A DNA stretch of 64,000 bases from Bacteroidales bacterium (GTDB taxonomy: Bacteria; Bacteroidota; Bacteroidia; Bacteroidales; UBA7960), in the NCBI GenBank assembly GCA_019429365.1, contig JAHYJD010000001.1, forward strand, positions 1 to 64,000, written 5' to 3'. Positions 38,805 to 47,228 of this stretch are shown in pieces (position 1 is the first letter of the stretch; every line of letters starts with the position of its first letter). Under the pieces are notes generated by a model. It was not told where the DNA came from. It saw only the letters and a list, made by a program, of their open reading frames with translations, and ran no database searches. The position numbers and the translations under genes are program-made.

Positions 38805-40136
38805 ATGGGATATCTTTTTACCTCTGAATCTGTTTCAGAAGGTCACCCTGATAAAGTTGCCGATCAGATTTCAGACGCCTTGCTCGACGAGTTCCTGCGT
38901 CAGGACCCCGAATCGAAAGTTGCATGTGAGACGCTTGTTACCACAGGTTTGGTGGTTTGCGGCGGAGAAGTTAAAACCACGGCATGGGTCGATATACAAG
39001 GGGTGGTGCGCGAAGTACTGAAGGAGATCGGATATACTGACTCGGCCCTGAAATTCGAAGCCGAGTCGTGTGGTGTTATTTCAGCCATTCACGAGCAGTC
39101 GCCCGATATTCGCCAGGGTGTGGAGCGCAGCCGCGAGGAGGATCAGGGCGCCGGCGACCAGGGCATGATGTTTGGTTATGCTTCGCGCGAAACCGACGAA
39201 TACATGCCACTGTCGCTCGACCTCTCGCACATTTTGCTGCAGCAGCTGGCGCGCATCCGCAAGGAAGGTAAGGTAATGACCTACCTGCGCCCCGACAGCA
39301 AGTCGCAGGTTACCATCGAATACGATGAAGGACATCAGCCCGTGCGCATCGATACCATGGTGGTTTCTACCCAGCACGACGAGTTTATTCTTCCGGCCGA
39401 TGATACTGACCAGGCTCGATTTTCCGCGGAAGCGGCCATGCAAAAGCGGATAAAGGAAGATATTATTGAATACCTGATTCCTGCAGCAATAAGTGAGTTG
39501 CCTGAACGGGTGCGGCCCCTTTTTGAGAAGGGCTTCAACTTGCTGGTGAACCCTACCGGAAAGTTTGTTATTGGCGGCCCCCATGGCGATACCGGTGTGA
39601 CCGGACGCAAGATTATCGTGGATACTTATGGCGGAAAAGGAGCCCATGGCGGTGGCGCCTTCTCGGGTAAGGATGCCAGCAAGGTAGACCGCTCGGCTGC
39701 TTACGCCGCAAGGCACATTGCACGCAATATGGTGGCTGCCGGTGTAGCCGATGAGGTGCTCGTACAACTGGCCTATGCCATAGGCGTGGCTGAGCCGGTT
39801 GGTGTTTTCGTAAACACTTACGGCTCGTCAAGGGTGAACCTGTCGGATGGGCAGATCGCCGAAAAAATTAAGGAAATTTTCGACCTGCGTCCCTTTGCCA
39901 TTATCAGGCGCTTTGGATTGAAAAACCCTATCTTTAAAAGAACCACTACATACGGGCATTTTGGCCGCACCAACTTCACGGCAGATGTGGAAGTGTTGTA
40001 TGATGGCGAAGGGGTGGAAGTGAAGGAAGTGAATGAGGGAGGAAGAATTGTAAAGAAAAAGTTCAAGAAGGTTGAATTCTTTGCCTGGGAAAAGGAAGAC
40101 TTTGTGGATATCCTGAAAAAGGAATTCAAACTTTAG
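38805..40136 (+). CDS. metK: S-adenosylmethionine synthetase
   Basis: [91 protein letters not shown]. Confidence 0.97.
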   Translation: MGYLFTSESVSEGHPDKVADQISDALLDEFLRQDPESKVACETLVTTGLVVCGGEVKTTAWVDIQGVVREVLKEIGYTDSALKFEAESCGVISAIHEQSPDIRQGVERSREEDQGAGDQGMMFGYASRETDEYMPLSLDLSHILLQQLARIRKEGKVMTYLRPDSKSQVTIEYDEGHQPVRIDTMVVSTQHDEFILPADDTDQARFSAEAAMQKRIKEDIIEYLIPAAISELPERVRPLFEKGFNLLVNPTGKFVIGGPHGDTGVTGRKIIVDTYGGKGAHGGGAFSGKDASKVDRSAAYAARHIARNMVAAGVADEVLVQLAYAIGVAEPVGVFVNTYGSSRVNLSDGQIAEKIKEIFDLRPFAIIRRFGLKNPIFKRTTTYGHFGRTNFTADVEVLYDGEGVEVKEVNEGGRIVKKKFKKVEFFAWEKEDFVDILKKEFKL

Positions 40137-40725
40137 GGATATACTGTTTGGCAATTATTTGCCTATATACCCTTTCGGGAAGTAAATACCTCGGGTCCAA
40201 TCCTTTGCGGAAAGCCTCGCGGATAAAAGTGGATGAGATTTCCACCAGGGGTGCTTCCACAGCCTTTACCCGCTGCTCATTATAAAATATCGATCCTGGC
40301 GAGCCTTTGCGTGGATACACGTAAATATCGGTTTCAGCCAGGATTTTTTTGTATGCCTTCCACTGGTCGAACACCTCGAGGTTGTCGCTGCCGATAATCA
40401 GTACAAAATCCCTTTCGGGGAATTCATTTTTTAGAACATCGAGGGTTTTGTAAGTGTAGGAAGGTCTTTCCATGCTCCGTTCGCGTTCGCAAACCGAGAA
40501 TCCCGGCTGGTCTTCCACAGCCATTTTAAGCAATTCAAGCCGGGTTTTTTCCGGAAGAAGCTCTGTGCTGTTTTTTAAAGGATTGTGGGGCGAAATGACA
40601 AACCATATCTCTTCAAGATCGGTGTATTGCAGCAGGTGGTGTGCAATAATCAGGTGCCCAATATGAACGGGGTTAAAGGATCCCGGGAAAAGGCCGGTTC
40701 TTGTTTTTTGTTCAGGCTGGTCCAT
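40126..40725 (-). CDS. nadD: Nicotinate-nucleotide adenylyltransferase
   Basis: [70 protein letters not shown]. Confidence 0.95.
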   Translation of the reverse strand: MDQPEQKTRTGLFPGSFNPVHIGHLIIAHHLLQYTDLEEIWFVISPHNPLKNSTELLPEKTRLELLKMAVEDQPGFSVCERERSMERPSYTYKTLDVLKNEFPERDFVLIIGSDNLEVFDQWKAYKKILAETDIYVYPRKGSPGSIFYNEQRVKAVEAPLVEISSTFIREAFRKGLDPRYLLPERVYRQIIAKQYIPKV

Positions 40726-40728
40726 CAG

Positions 40729-41298
40729 TCAGCTGTTTTCAATAAAACCTTCCACCAGTTTGCGTGCTTCTTCAATGGCCAGGGGCAGCTTGTCGTTCAC
40801 CACCACCTGGTCGAAATCTTTGGCAAAGCTCAGCTCAAATCGAGCCTTGCTCAGTCTTTTGTGCAGGCTCTCGGGGGTTTCAGTTTTGCGGTTTACCAGT
40901 CGTTTCTCCAGCTCTTCAATCGAAGGCGGCATTACGAAAATGGACAAGGCTTTTTCGCCATACTTTTTCTTAATGTTGATGCCACCGGCCACATCCACAT
41001 CGAAAACTACATGGTGGCCTTTATCCCATATGCGCTGCACCTCTGAGTACAGGGTGCCATAAAAGCTGCCATTATAAACCTCTTCCCACTCCAGAAATTC
41101 TTGGTTTTCAATTTTTTCCCGAAAGGTATCTGTACTCAGAAAATAATAATCCACGCCTTCGGTTTCGCCCGGCCGCATGGGTCGGCTTGTGGCCGATACC
41201 GAAAACTCAAGCTGAGGCAGCTGGGCAAGCAATGCCTTCACAATGCTGGTTTTGCCGGCCCCCGAGGGAGCAGAAAAGATAAATAGTTTTCCTTCCAT
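40729..41298 (-). CDS. gmk: Guanylate kinase
   Basis: KLFIFSAPSGAGKTSIVKALLAQ; FSVSATSRPMRPGETEGVDYYFLS. Confidence 0.96.
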   Translation of the reverse strand: MEGKLFIFSAPSGAGKTSIVKALLAQLPQLEFSVSATSRPMRPGETEGVDYYFLSTDTFREKIENQEFLEWEEVYNGSFYGTLYSEVQRIWDKGHHVVFDVDVAGGINIKKKYGEKALSIFVMPPSIEELEKRLVNRKTETPESLHKRLSKARFELSFAKDFDQVVVNDKLPLAIEEARKLVEGFIENS

Positions 41299-41300
41299 GT

Positions 41301-42176
41301 TTACAAAATGTTGAGCAGTTGTTCCTTAATTTTTTCCAGTTCGTCTTTCATCTGCACCACGATCTTCTGTATGTCGCCGTCGTTGGCTTTGCTTCCAATG
41401 GTATTGATTTCGCGGCCAATTTCCTGCGAAATGAAGCCGAGTTTTTTGCCGGCATTATCTTCTGAGCGCATGGTGTCTTCAAAATAATCGAGGTGCTTTG
41501 TAAGACGTACCTTTTCTTCGGTAATGTCGAGTTTTTCGAGGTAATAAATCAGTTCTTGCTCAAAGCGGTTGGGGTCGGGTTGCCCGGCTTCCTTCAGGTC
41601 GTTGAGGCCTTTCAATAGGCGTGTTTTAAGGTTTTCGATGCGGTTTGCCTCGAAGGGTACTATTTGTCCAAGGAGTGCGCGAATGGCTTCTATGCGGGCA
41701 TGCAAGTCTTCGGCCAGGTGCGCGCCTTCCGATTGCCGGAAGTTATTGGCCTGCTGCATGGCTTCAAGTATGGCAGCCTCGATGATGGTCCATGACTGCT
41801 CGTCTTCCTCCTGCGGGGCCTGTTTCAGTACCTCGGGGAAGCGGGTTATGGTGGTGATCAGGTCGTTGGGAACAGGTACCTGCAGTTCTGCGGCAAGGTC
41901 TTTAAGTTCGTTGAAATAGCGGAAAAAGAGCGGCTTATTAATAGCCACATCGGTGTTGCCGCCCAGGTTTTCCACCGTCATGAAAACCTCCACCTTCCCT
42001 CTGCCCAGCACTTGTCCGGCAAGGTTGCGGATTACCTGCTCCTTTTCCCTGAAGCTTCCGGGTATTTTTAAGGAAACATCGAGCGATTTGCTGTTGAGCG
42101 ATTTTATTTCAATGCTAATGCTCTTTTCTTGCAGCTGGCAAACAGCTTTGCCGAAACCTGTCATTGATTTGATCAT
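41301..42176 (-). CDS. YicC family endoribonuclease/stress protein
   Basis: MIKSMTGFGKAVCQLQEKSISIEIKSLNSKSLDVSLKIP; C-terminal GKKLGFISQEIGREINTIGSKANDGDIQKIVVQMKDELEKIKEQLLNIL. Confidence 0.93.
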   Translation of the reverse strand: MIKSMTGFGKAVCQLQEKSISIEIKSLNSKSLDVSLKIPGSFREKEQVIRNLAGQVLGRGKVEVFMTVENLGGNTDVAINKPLFFRYFNELKDLAAELQVPVPNDLITTITRFPEVLKQAPQEEDEQSWTIIEAAILEAMQQANNFRQSEGAHLAEDLHARIEAIRALLGQIVPFEANRIENLKTRLLKGLNDLKEAGQPDPNRFEQELIYYLEKLDITEEKVRLTKHLDYFEDTMRSEDNAGKKLGFISQEIGREINTIGSKANDGDIQKIVVQMKDELEKIKEQLLNIL

Positions 42177-42232
42177 GCGGTTTTTTTATACAAAAATAAC
42201 ATAAATGCCCGTTGATGCCTCAAAACAGGAAA

Positions 42233-42250
42233 ACCGGCCAATTGGCCGGT
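42233..42250 (-). terminator. Perfect 18-bp palindrome, probable terminator of the GT2 operon
   Basis: ACCGGCCAATTGGCCGGT followed on the minus strand by TTTCCTGTTTT. Confidence 0.5.
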
Positions 42251-42282
42251 CTTCCAGGGGGGTGGGAAAAACCAGGAAAGGT

Positions 42283-43776
42283 TTATTTTGAAACGGTTTT
42301 GGGCGATTCGTCAGATTCAGGGTGCTCGCCTTCCACTTCTTTAACTTCATTTTCTCCGTTTTCTTCAAAGCCCTGCCGCTCCATCTTACCCCAGGTTTTT
42401 TCACCAATGAAGAACTTAAAGTTCCCGCGAAGGGTAGAGAAAAGCACCACGGGGTGAAACAGAATGGGCTCGAGCAGTGACGTAAAAAGCATTTTAACCA
42501 CTTCGCGCCGCTTGTTATAGCGGTGAAATGAAAGTTCTTCGAACAGCACAGCCCAGAAGCTCAGGGTTATGGCAAAAAGGTAAACCGTGGCCAGCAGCAG
42601 GAAGAAGAATGGCCAGTTTGGATAGCCCAGGATGGCAATGATAATGAAATACACAATTCCGATAAACTCAATAATAGGCGCCAACCATTCGAGGAAGAAC
42701 CAGTAGGGGTGCCCAAGCAGACCCAATGATTTGTAGCGTGGATTGAAAAATAACTTAAAATGCTTGAACAGGCTTTCCATGGTACCGCGGGTCCAGCGGT
42801 CGCGCTGGCGCACCAGTACCTTGAGTTTCGAAGGTACTTCGGTCCAGCAAAGCGGGTCAGGGATGTAAATAACGCGGTATTTTTCCTTGCGTTCGGCCAT
42901 GTATCGGCGCATGCGCACGATCAGTTCCATGTCTTCTCCTACCAGGTCGGTATTGTAGCCACCGCAGTTGATCACCACGTCGCGGTTAAACATACCAAAA
43001 GCACCAGAGATGAGCAACAGACCGTTAAGCTTACTCCATGCCATGCGGCCCATCAGGAAGGCCCGGGTGTATTCGAGCACTTGTATGCGGGCAAGGAAAT
43101 TTCTGGGAAGGCGAACTTCGGTAATGTGCCCGTCTTCGATTTTGCACGAATTGGCAATACGAATAACCCCACCTGATGCAATGATTTTATGTCCCGACTC
43201 TTCAAGGAATGGTTTGGCCATGATCAGCAACGCATCCTCCACCAGGATGGAGTCCACATCGATAGCCGAAATGTATTCCTTCTGGGTGAGGTTAATGCCG
43301 GCATTCAAGGCATCGGCCTTGCCGCCATTCTCCTTGTCGATTACCACGAGTTTGGAAAAAGCCTTGTTTTGCGACTTGTAAATGGCTCTAATGGGCTTGG
43401 TCTTAAGCTTTTCCTCATAAAGCAGGTTTACCGTCACCAGATCGTATGCTTTGATTACCTTGTCGAGCGAATCGTCGGTACTGCCATCGTTAATTATGAT
43501 GACCTCAAAGTCATTGTAGTGCAGCGAAAGGAGACTGCGGATGTTGTCCACAATGGTTTTGCCTTCATTGAATGCTGGGGCAATAATCGAAATGGATGGC
43601 GCAAGGGGAGAGGAAAGCAGCACGTTATAGTCAACAAAACTGTTCTTTCGCATATAACGTAGCATGGCAATGGCAGAAAATATTGCCAGGGCTGTATACG
43701 ACCCAAATATGAAAATGGTAAGGATAATAATCCCATTTTCAACAATAAATTGCAGGACTTTAAAAAATTCTATCAT
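42283..43776 (-). CDS. Processive family-2 glycosyltransferase (PgaC/BcsA-like polysaccharide synthase)
   Basis: 497 aa; PSISIIAPAFNEGKTIVDNIRSLLSLHYNDFEVIIINDGSTDDS; SAIDVDSIL; LVGEDMELIVRMRR; RQRDRWTRGT (QxxRW); several TM segments. Confidence 0.9.
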   Translation of the reverse strand: MIEFFKVLQFIVENGIIILTIFIFGSYTALAIFSAIAMLRYMRKNSFVDYNVLLSSPLAPSISIIAPAFNEGKTIVDNIRSLLSLHYNDFEVIIINDGSTDDSLDKVIKAYDLVTVNLLYEEKLKTKPIRAIYKSQNKAFSKLVVIDKENGGKADALNAGINLTQKEYISAIDVDSILVEDALLIMAKPFLEESGHKIIASGGVIRIANSCKIEDGHITEVRLPRNFLARIQVLEYTRAFLMGRMAWSKLNGLLLISGAFGMFNRDVVINCGGYNTDLVGEDMELIVRMRRYMAERKEKYRVIYIPDPLCWTEVPSKLKVLVRQRDRWTRGTMESLFKHFKLFFNPRYKSLGLLGHPYWFFLEWLAPIIEFIGIVYFIIIAILGYPNWPFFFLLLATVYLFAITLSFWAVLFEELSFHRYNKRREVVKMLFTSLLEPILFHPVVLFSTLRGNFKFFIGEKTWGKMERQGFEENGENEVKEVEGEHPESDESPKTVSK

Positions 43777-45113
43777 TGTGCTGCGGTTTGTTTCGTTATT
43801 TCAATAATCTTCCTTAGCTCAGGATCGGCACTTTCGAAAACCTGGTCGAGCAATTCAGGCCCACCGGGCTTAATGCCTGCTGTAATGGCCACGGCCCGCT
43901 TAAGTATTCTGAATTTTTTTTCGGTTTTCAGCACCTGCTCCAGGAATGGAAGGTCGGCCGGAGTGGCAATGGCAGCCATAGCTTCAATGGCCGCCAACCT
44001 GTTACGGTCCATGTTAAGGTTATAAAAGGCATCATCGTCCTTTTCTTCAAGGCGCTGATCCTGTTGGTAAATTTCTTTCAGGGGGCCAGCGTTTTCTGCT
44101 ACCTCAAGCAGGTCGAGGGTTTTTATGGCAAACTGCCTTACTTTGGGGTTCTTGTGCTCGAGCAGGTTGAGCACCTGGGGCCATGAATGAATATGCTTAT
44201 AATGTCCTGCCAGTCGGGTGGCAAAAATTACCACGCTGTCGTTTTCGCTGGTCATCCAGCGGTCGAACGATTCTATGTATATCTGATGATAATCAAGGGT
44301 GTCAAGGATGTTTACCTGCTCCCACTCTGTGAGTTCGTACTTAAGGTCATCGAGAAATCCAAGGGGGTCTTCCTCGTTAAGTTTTACCAGGGCTTGCTGC
44401 GATTCCATGCGCAGCATTTCATTTCGCGAGTTAATATATTTGGCAATGTTTCGGTTTGCATCCTTCACATCCATTTGAGCCAGTTCCCTGAAGCCTTTTG
44501 CCTTTAGGCTCCAATTGCGGTAATTTACTTTGCGCAGCGAATCTTTGTACAGTTCCAGGTTAAAATAAAGGTCGCGCAGGCGGTTGGCGGCTTCGCCAAA
44601 AAGGTTGTTGTGAAGCGACAAAAGCTCATTAATAAAAATATCGCGGTTTATCTCGTGGTTAATGCCGGTAAACTCAAAGGTTTGATCCTCTTCGCCAAAA
44701 AGAAAGTTAGTAAGTTCATCCTGGTAAATGCTTTTGATATTACTGGCCTGTTTCCTCTCACGGGTTTTTATGGTTCGGTTTATCAGGATAAACAAAAGCA
44801 GCAGTGTTAGGCTGAAGATAAGATAAACGACAATCCCGACCAGTATCTTAACCTTAAGGCTTGCCTGCTGATATCTGGTTACAAATTTTTGCCACAGGCT
44901 GAGGTTTTCTCTGGTTTCAGTCTCCTGTCCAACGGCCAGCGCGGATCCGCTTTCGCCTGATTCGGCCACGGGGCTGATTATGGCTTCATTGCTAAATTCG
45001 ATAAAAGTACCGTCCATGGCGCTTACCTGAAAAGAAGCCAGCAGAATCCCCGTGATGGCGAGAAAAATCTTTATGGATATTTTTCCTTTAGTCATTGTGG
45101 TGAGTTTTTTCAT
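43773..45113 (-). CDS. Membrane-anchored HEAT-repeat protein
   Basis: 446 aa; TM VKILVGIVVYLIFSLTLLLLFILI; repeats such as NVLNLLEHKNPKVRQFAIKTLDLLEV and NRLAAIEAMAAIATPADLPFLEQVLKTEKKFRILKRAVAITAGI. Overlaps the GT2 start by 4 bp (ATGA). Confidence 0.83.
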   Translation of the reverse strand: MKKLTTMTKGKISIKIFLAITGILLASFQVSAMDGTFIEFSNEAIISPVAESGESGSALAVGQETETRENLSLWQKFVTRYQQASLKVKILVGIVVYLIFSLTLLLLFILINRTIKTRERKQASNIKSIYQDELTNFLFGEEDQTFEFTGINHEINRDIFINELLSLHNNLFGEAANRLRDLYFNLELYKDSLRKVNYRNWSLKAKGFRELAQMDVKDANRNIAKYINSRNEMLRMESQQALVKLNEEDPLGFLDDLKYELTEWEQVNILDTLDYHQIYIESFDRWMTSENDSVVIFATRLAGHYKHIHSWPQVLNLLEHKNPKVRQFAIKTLDLLEVAENAGPLKEIYQQDQRLEEKDDDAFYNLNMDRNRLAAIEAMAAIATPADLPFLEQVLKTEKKFRILKRAVAITAGIKPGGPELLDQVFESADPELRKIIEITKQTAAQ

Positions 45114-45128
45114 TTTTCCAACGCCCTA

Positions 45129-46412
45129 TTAAAACAAGTAAGCCACGCCGGCCTCAACCGTATATTTATTGCCCCACACCCCGCCTTTGTAATACTGGTA
45201 ACCAGCGCCAGCCCTGATAATAAGTTGAGGGGTTGCTTTTTGCTGGTACCAGAGCATTACCTTGTTGCTTTCGAGGTTGTACACCTCTGCACCGATCAGG
45301 GCATCATCGTCGGCCGAAAAGCCAGTGCCTGCCGTAACAGATAAGTGATGATCGGGCGAGGAGAAATACCTTCTGATAGTAAAGAAGTATGATTGCGATG
45401 AGGGGGTATTGCTGGCAAAAGTGAAAAACGGCCTGAAGCTGAAATAGTATTGACGGTAGTATTTGCTAATGGATCCGGTAAGGATAAGCAGGTCGTTTTC
45501 AGTAAAGTTGAGCAGGCGCAGTCCTGCCGAAGCTTCCCAGGCCGAAGGCAACTTCTGGAACACTTCCAGTCCGGCCCTGACGGTTGGAAACAACTTATCG
45601 TGCGGCGAATAGCCTGCATTAAGGTACATATAGGTGCCGGGCCCCAGTGACGGATAGGCATCTACTTCGAACTGAAGGCCGGTATTGCCAAAGCGGTCGG
45701 CTACATTTACACGCGAAATGACTGTGCCAAATGCATTGGTTCGTCTTCCGTATTCGGCATAGAAAAGGTGCCAGGAGTTGGCCATTTCAAAGAAATCGCC
45801 GCGATATCCCACACCCACAAAATTTCTCAGGCGGCCTACTTCAATAGTCGAAAGCAGCTCCTTGGCATCGCGGTGCGTGGGGTCAATATCAAGTATCTGG
45901 TATAGCAATATCACAGTGGGCTGGTATTCGCCCAGTTCGTTGAGCAATTGGGCTTTTCGGAATAGCAGGTCGGGGTTGTTGGGATCGCTCACAATAACCT
46001 TGTCCAGGTAATCGATGGCCTCCCGGTAATTACCTGCCCAGGCATGGATATCAGTTATGGCCATGAGCGCGCTTCTGTTTGAAGGCGATTTTTGAATCAC
46101 TTCTTCCAGTATTTCGGCTGCCTCATCGTAGCGTTGCTCCCAGGCAAGGGTACGGGCCATCAGTATACTGGCATCATGGTAGTCAGGATTGATCTCCAGT
46201 ATTTGCCTGCAAAGTTCGCGGGCTGCAGATCCCTCCTGCTCAAAGGCCAGGTCCTGAGCCTGAAAGAACAGGTCGTCCAGATTGAGCTGGGGAACGGGCA
46301 GGGCCTGCCCTTGTGCACCGGCCGAAATGGCAATAAACAGAAGGAATATTAACCCCTTTAGTTTTTTCAGGCCAAATGCTGATTTATTAATCTTAGTGGT
46401 ATATCGTTTCAT
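45129..46412 (-). CDS. TPR + YaiO-like outer-membrane beta-barrel protein
   Basis: Signal peptide; TPRs QEGSAARELCRQILEINPDYHDASILMARTLAWEQRYDEAAEILEEVIQKSPSNRSALMAITDIHAWAGNYREAIDYLDKVI; barrel FVGVGYRGDFFEMANSWHLFYAEYGRR...YTVEAGVAYLF ending in an aromatic. ATG 46412. Confidence 0.88.
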   Translation of the reverse strand: MKRYTTKINKSAFGLKKLKGLIFLLFIAISAGAQGQALPVPQLNLDDLFFQAQDLAFEQEGSAARELCRQILEINPDYHDASILMARTLAWEQRYDEAAEILEEVIQKSPSNRSALMAITDIHAWAGNYREAIDYLDKVIVSDPNNPDLLFRKAQLLNELGEYQPTVILLYQILDIDPTHRDAKELLSTIEVGRLRNFVGVGYRGDFFEMANSWHLFYAEYGRRTNAFGTVISRVNVADRFGNTGLQFEVDAYPSLGPGTYMYLNAGYSPHDKLFPTVRAGLEVFQKLPSAWEASAGLRLLNFTENDLLILTGSISKYYRQYYFSFRPFFTFASNTPSSQSYFFTIRRYFSSPDHHLSVTAGTGFSADDDALIGAEVYNLESNKVMLWYQQKATPQLIIRAGAGYQYYKGGVWGNKYTVEAGVAYLF

Positions 46413-46471
46413 AATGTTTCCGGATTGAAAACATCCCAATTGTTTTGTGAATATTGGCTGCCGTTTCAGGG

Positions 46472-46834
46472 CTAGCGCTTAATTAGGAATCGTTTTACCC
46501 TTATTGACAACTCATTGGGGCTGAAGGGCTTGGTAAGGTAATCGTCGGCCCCCAGCTTGAAAGCTTCAATAATGGTTTCTTCATTTCCTACTTTCGACAG
46601 CACAATAATAGGAGTTGACTTTTGCAAATCGTTCTTCAGCAGGTTAATCAGTTCGAGCCCGCCAGTGAATGGCATGAGTAAATCGGTGATTACCAGATCG
46701 TATTCTTTTGACCTTAGTTTTTCGTTAGCCATTCTTCCATCGTTGGCAACATCTACTTCATAGCCCTCCCGGGTTAGCTTGTGTTCAATGGCTTTAATGA
46801 CCATGTAATCATCCTCGCAAACGAGTATTTTCAT
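46472..46834 (-). CDS. Single-domain response regulator (receiver only)
   Basis: MKILVCEDDYMVIKAIEHKLTREGYEVDVANDGRMANEKLRSKEYDLVITDLLMPFTGGLELI...ADDYLTKPFSPNEL. Confidence 0.93.
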   Translation of the reverse strand: MKILVCEDDYMVIKAIEHKLTREGYEVDVANDGRMANEKLRSKEYDLVITDLLMPFTGGLELINLLKNDLQKSTPIIVLSKVGNEETIIEAFKLGADDYLTKPFSPNELSIRVKRFLIKR

Positions 46835-47228
46835 TGTTTTGTGATTTAGGGTGTAAATCTTGTTTTATAAGGTTGCTTTTGTTGAAAATAAAAAACCAAT
46901 GACCGATATTGATGGATCAGCCCAACACTTCCTTCTTAAAAATGAATTTACGAAGAAATCGCTAATAATCCATTACAAAGATTTGACAAAATTAGAGACT
47001 AAAGAATCAGGGTATTTACCGATTTTTCAGGTATTTTGCGCTAATCATACATAGGTATGAATACTGAATTTATTAATTCTTTTTGTCAGGTTCTGAGATG
47101 TGCTCCTTTCAGGGTGATTGACTTTTAATGAAATACGAAAACCTCCCAGCAACTTTCTTAAACCTGTTCGAAGAAAGTTATAGGAAAGAGAAAGCAGTTG
47201 CAGTGGCTGATAATATGATCAGTTTTGG

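Noticed and set aside
38735-38805. SAM riboswitch upstream of metK
   Set aside because: Only about 36 nt separate the TACCTTTG box from the ATG; too short for a known SAM aptamer and no conserved motif seen.
46835-47228. 394-bp gap between receiver and hybrid kinase as a hidden gene or sRNA (ORF 46860-47054)
   Set aside because: The ORF has no recognisable features; only a 9-bp hairpin AACTTTCTT/AAGAAAGTT (47151-47179) without a T tract was found.
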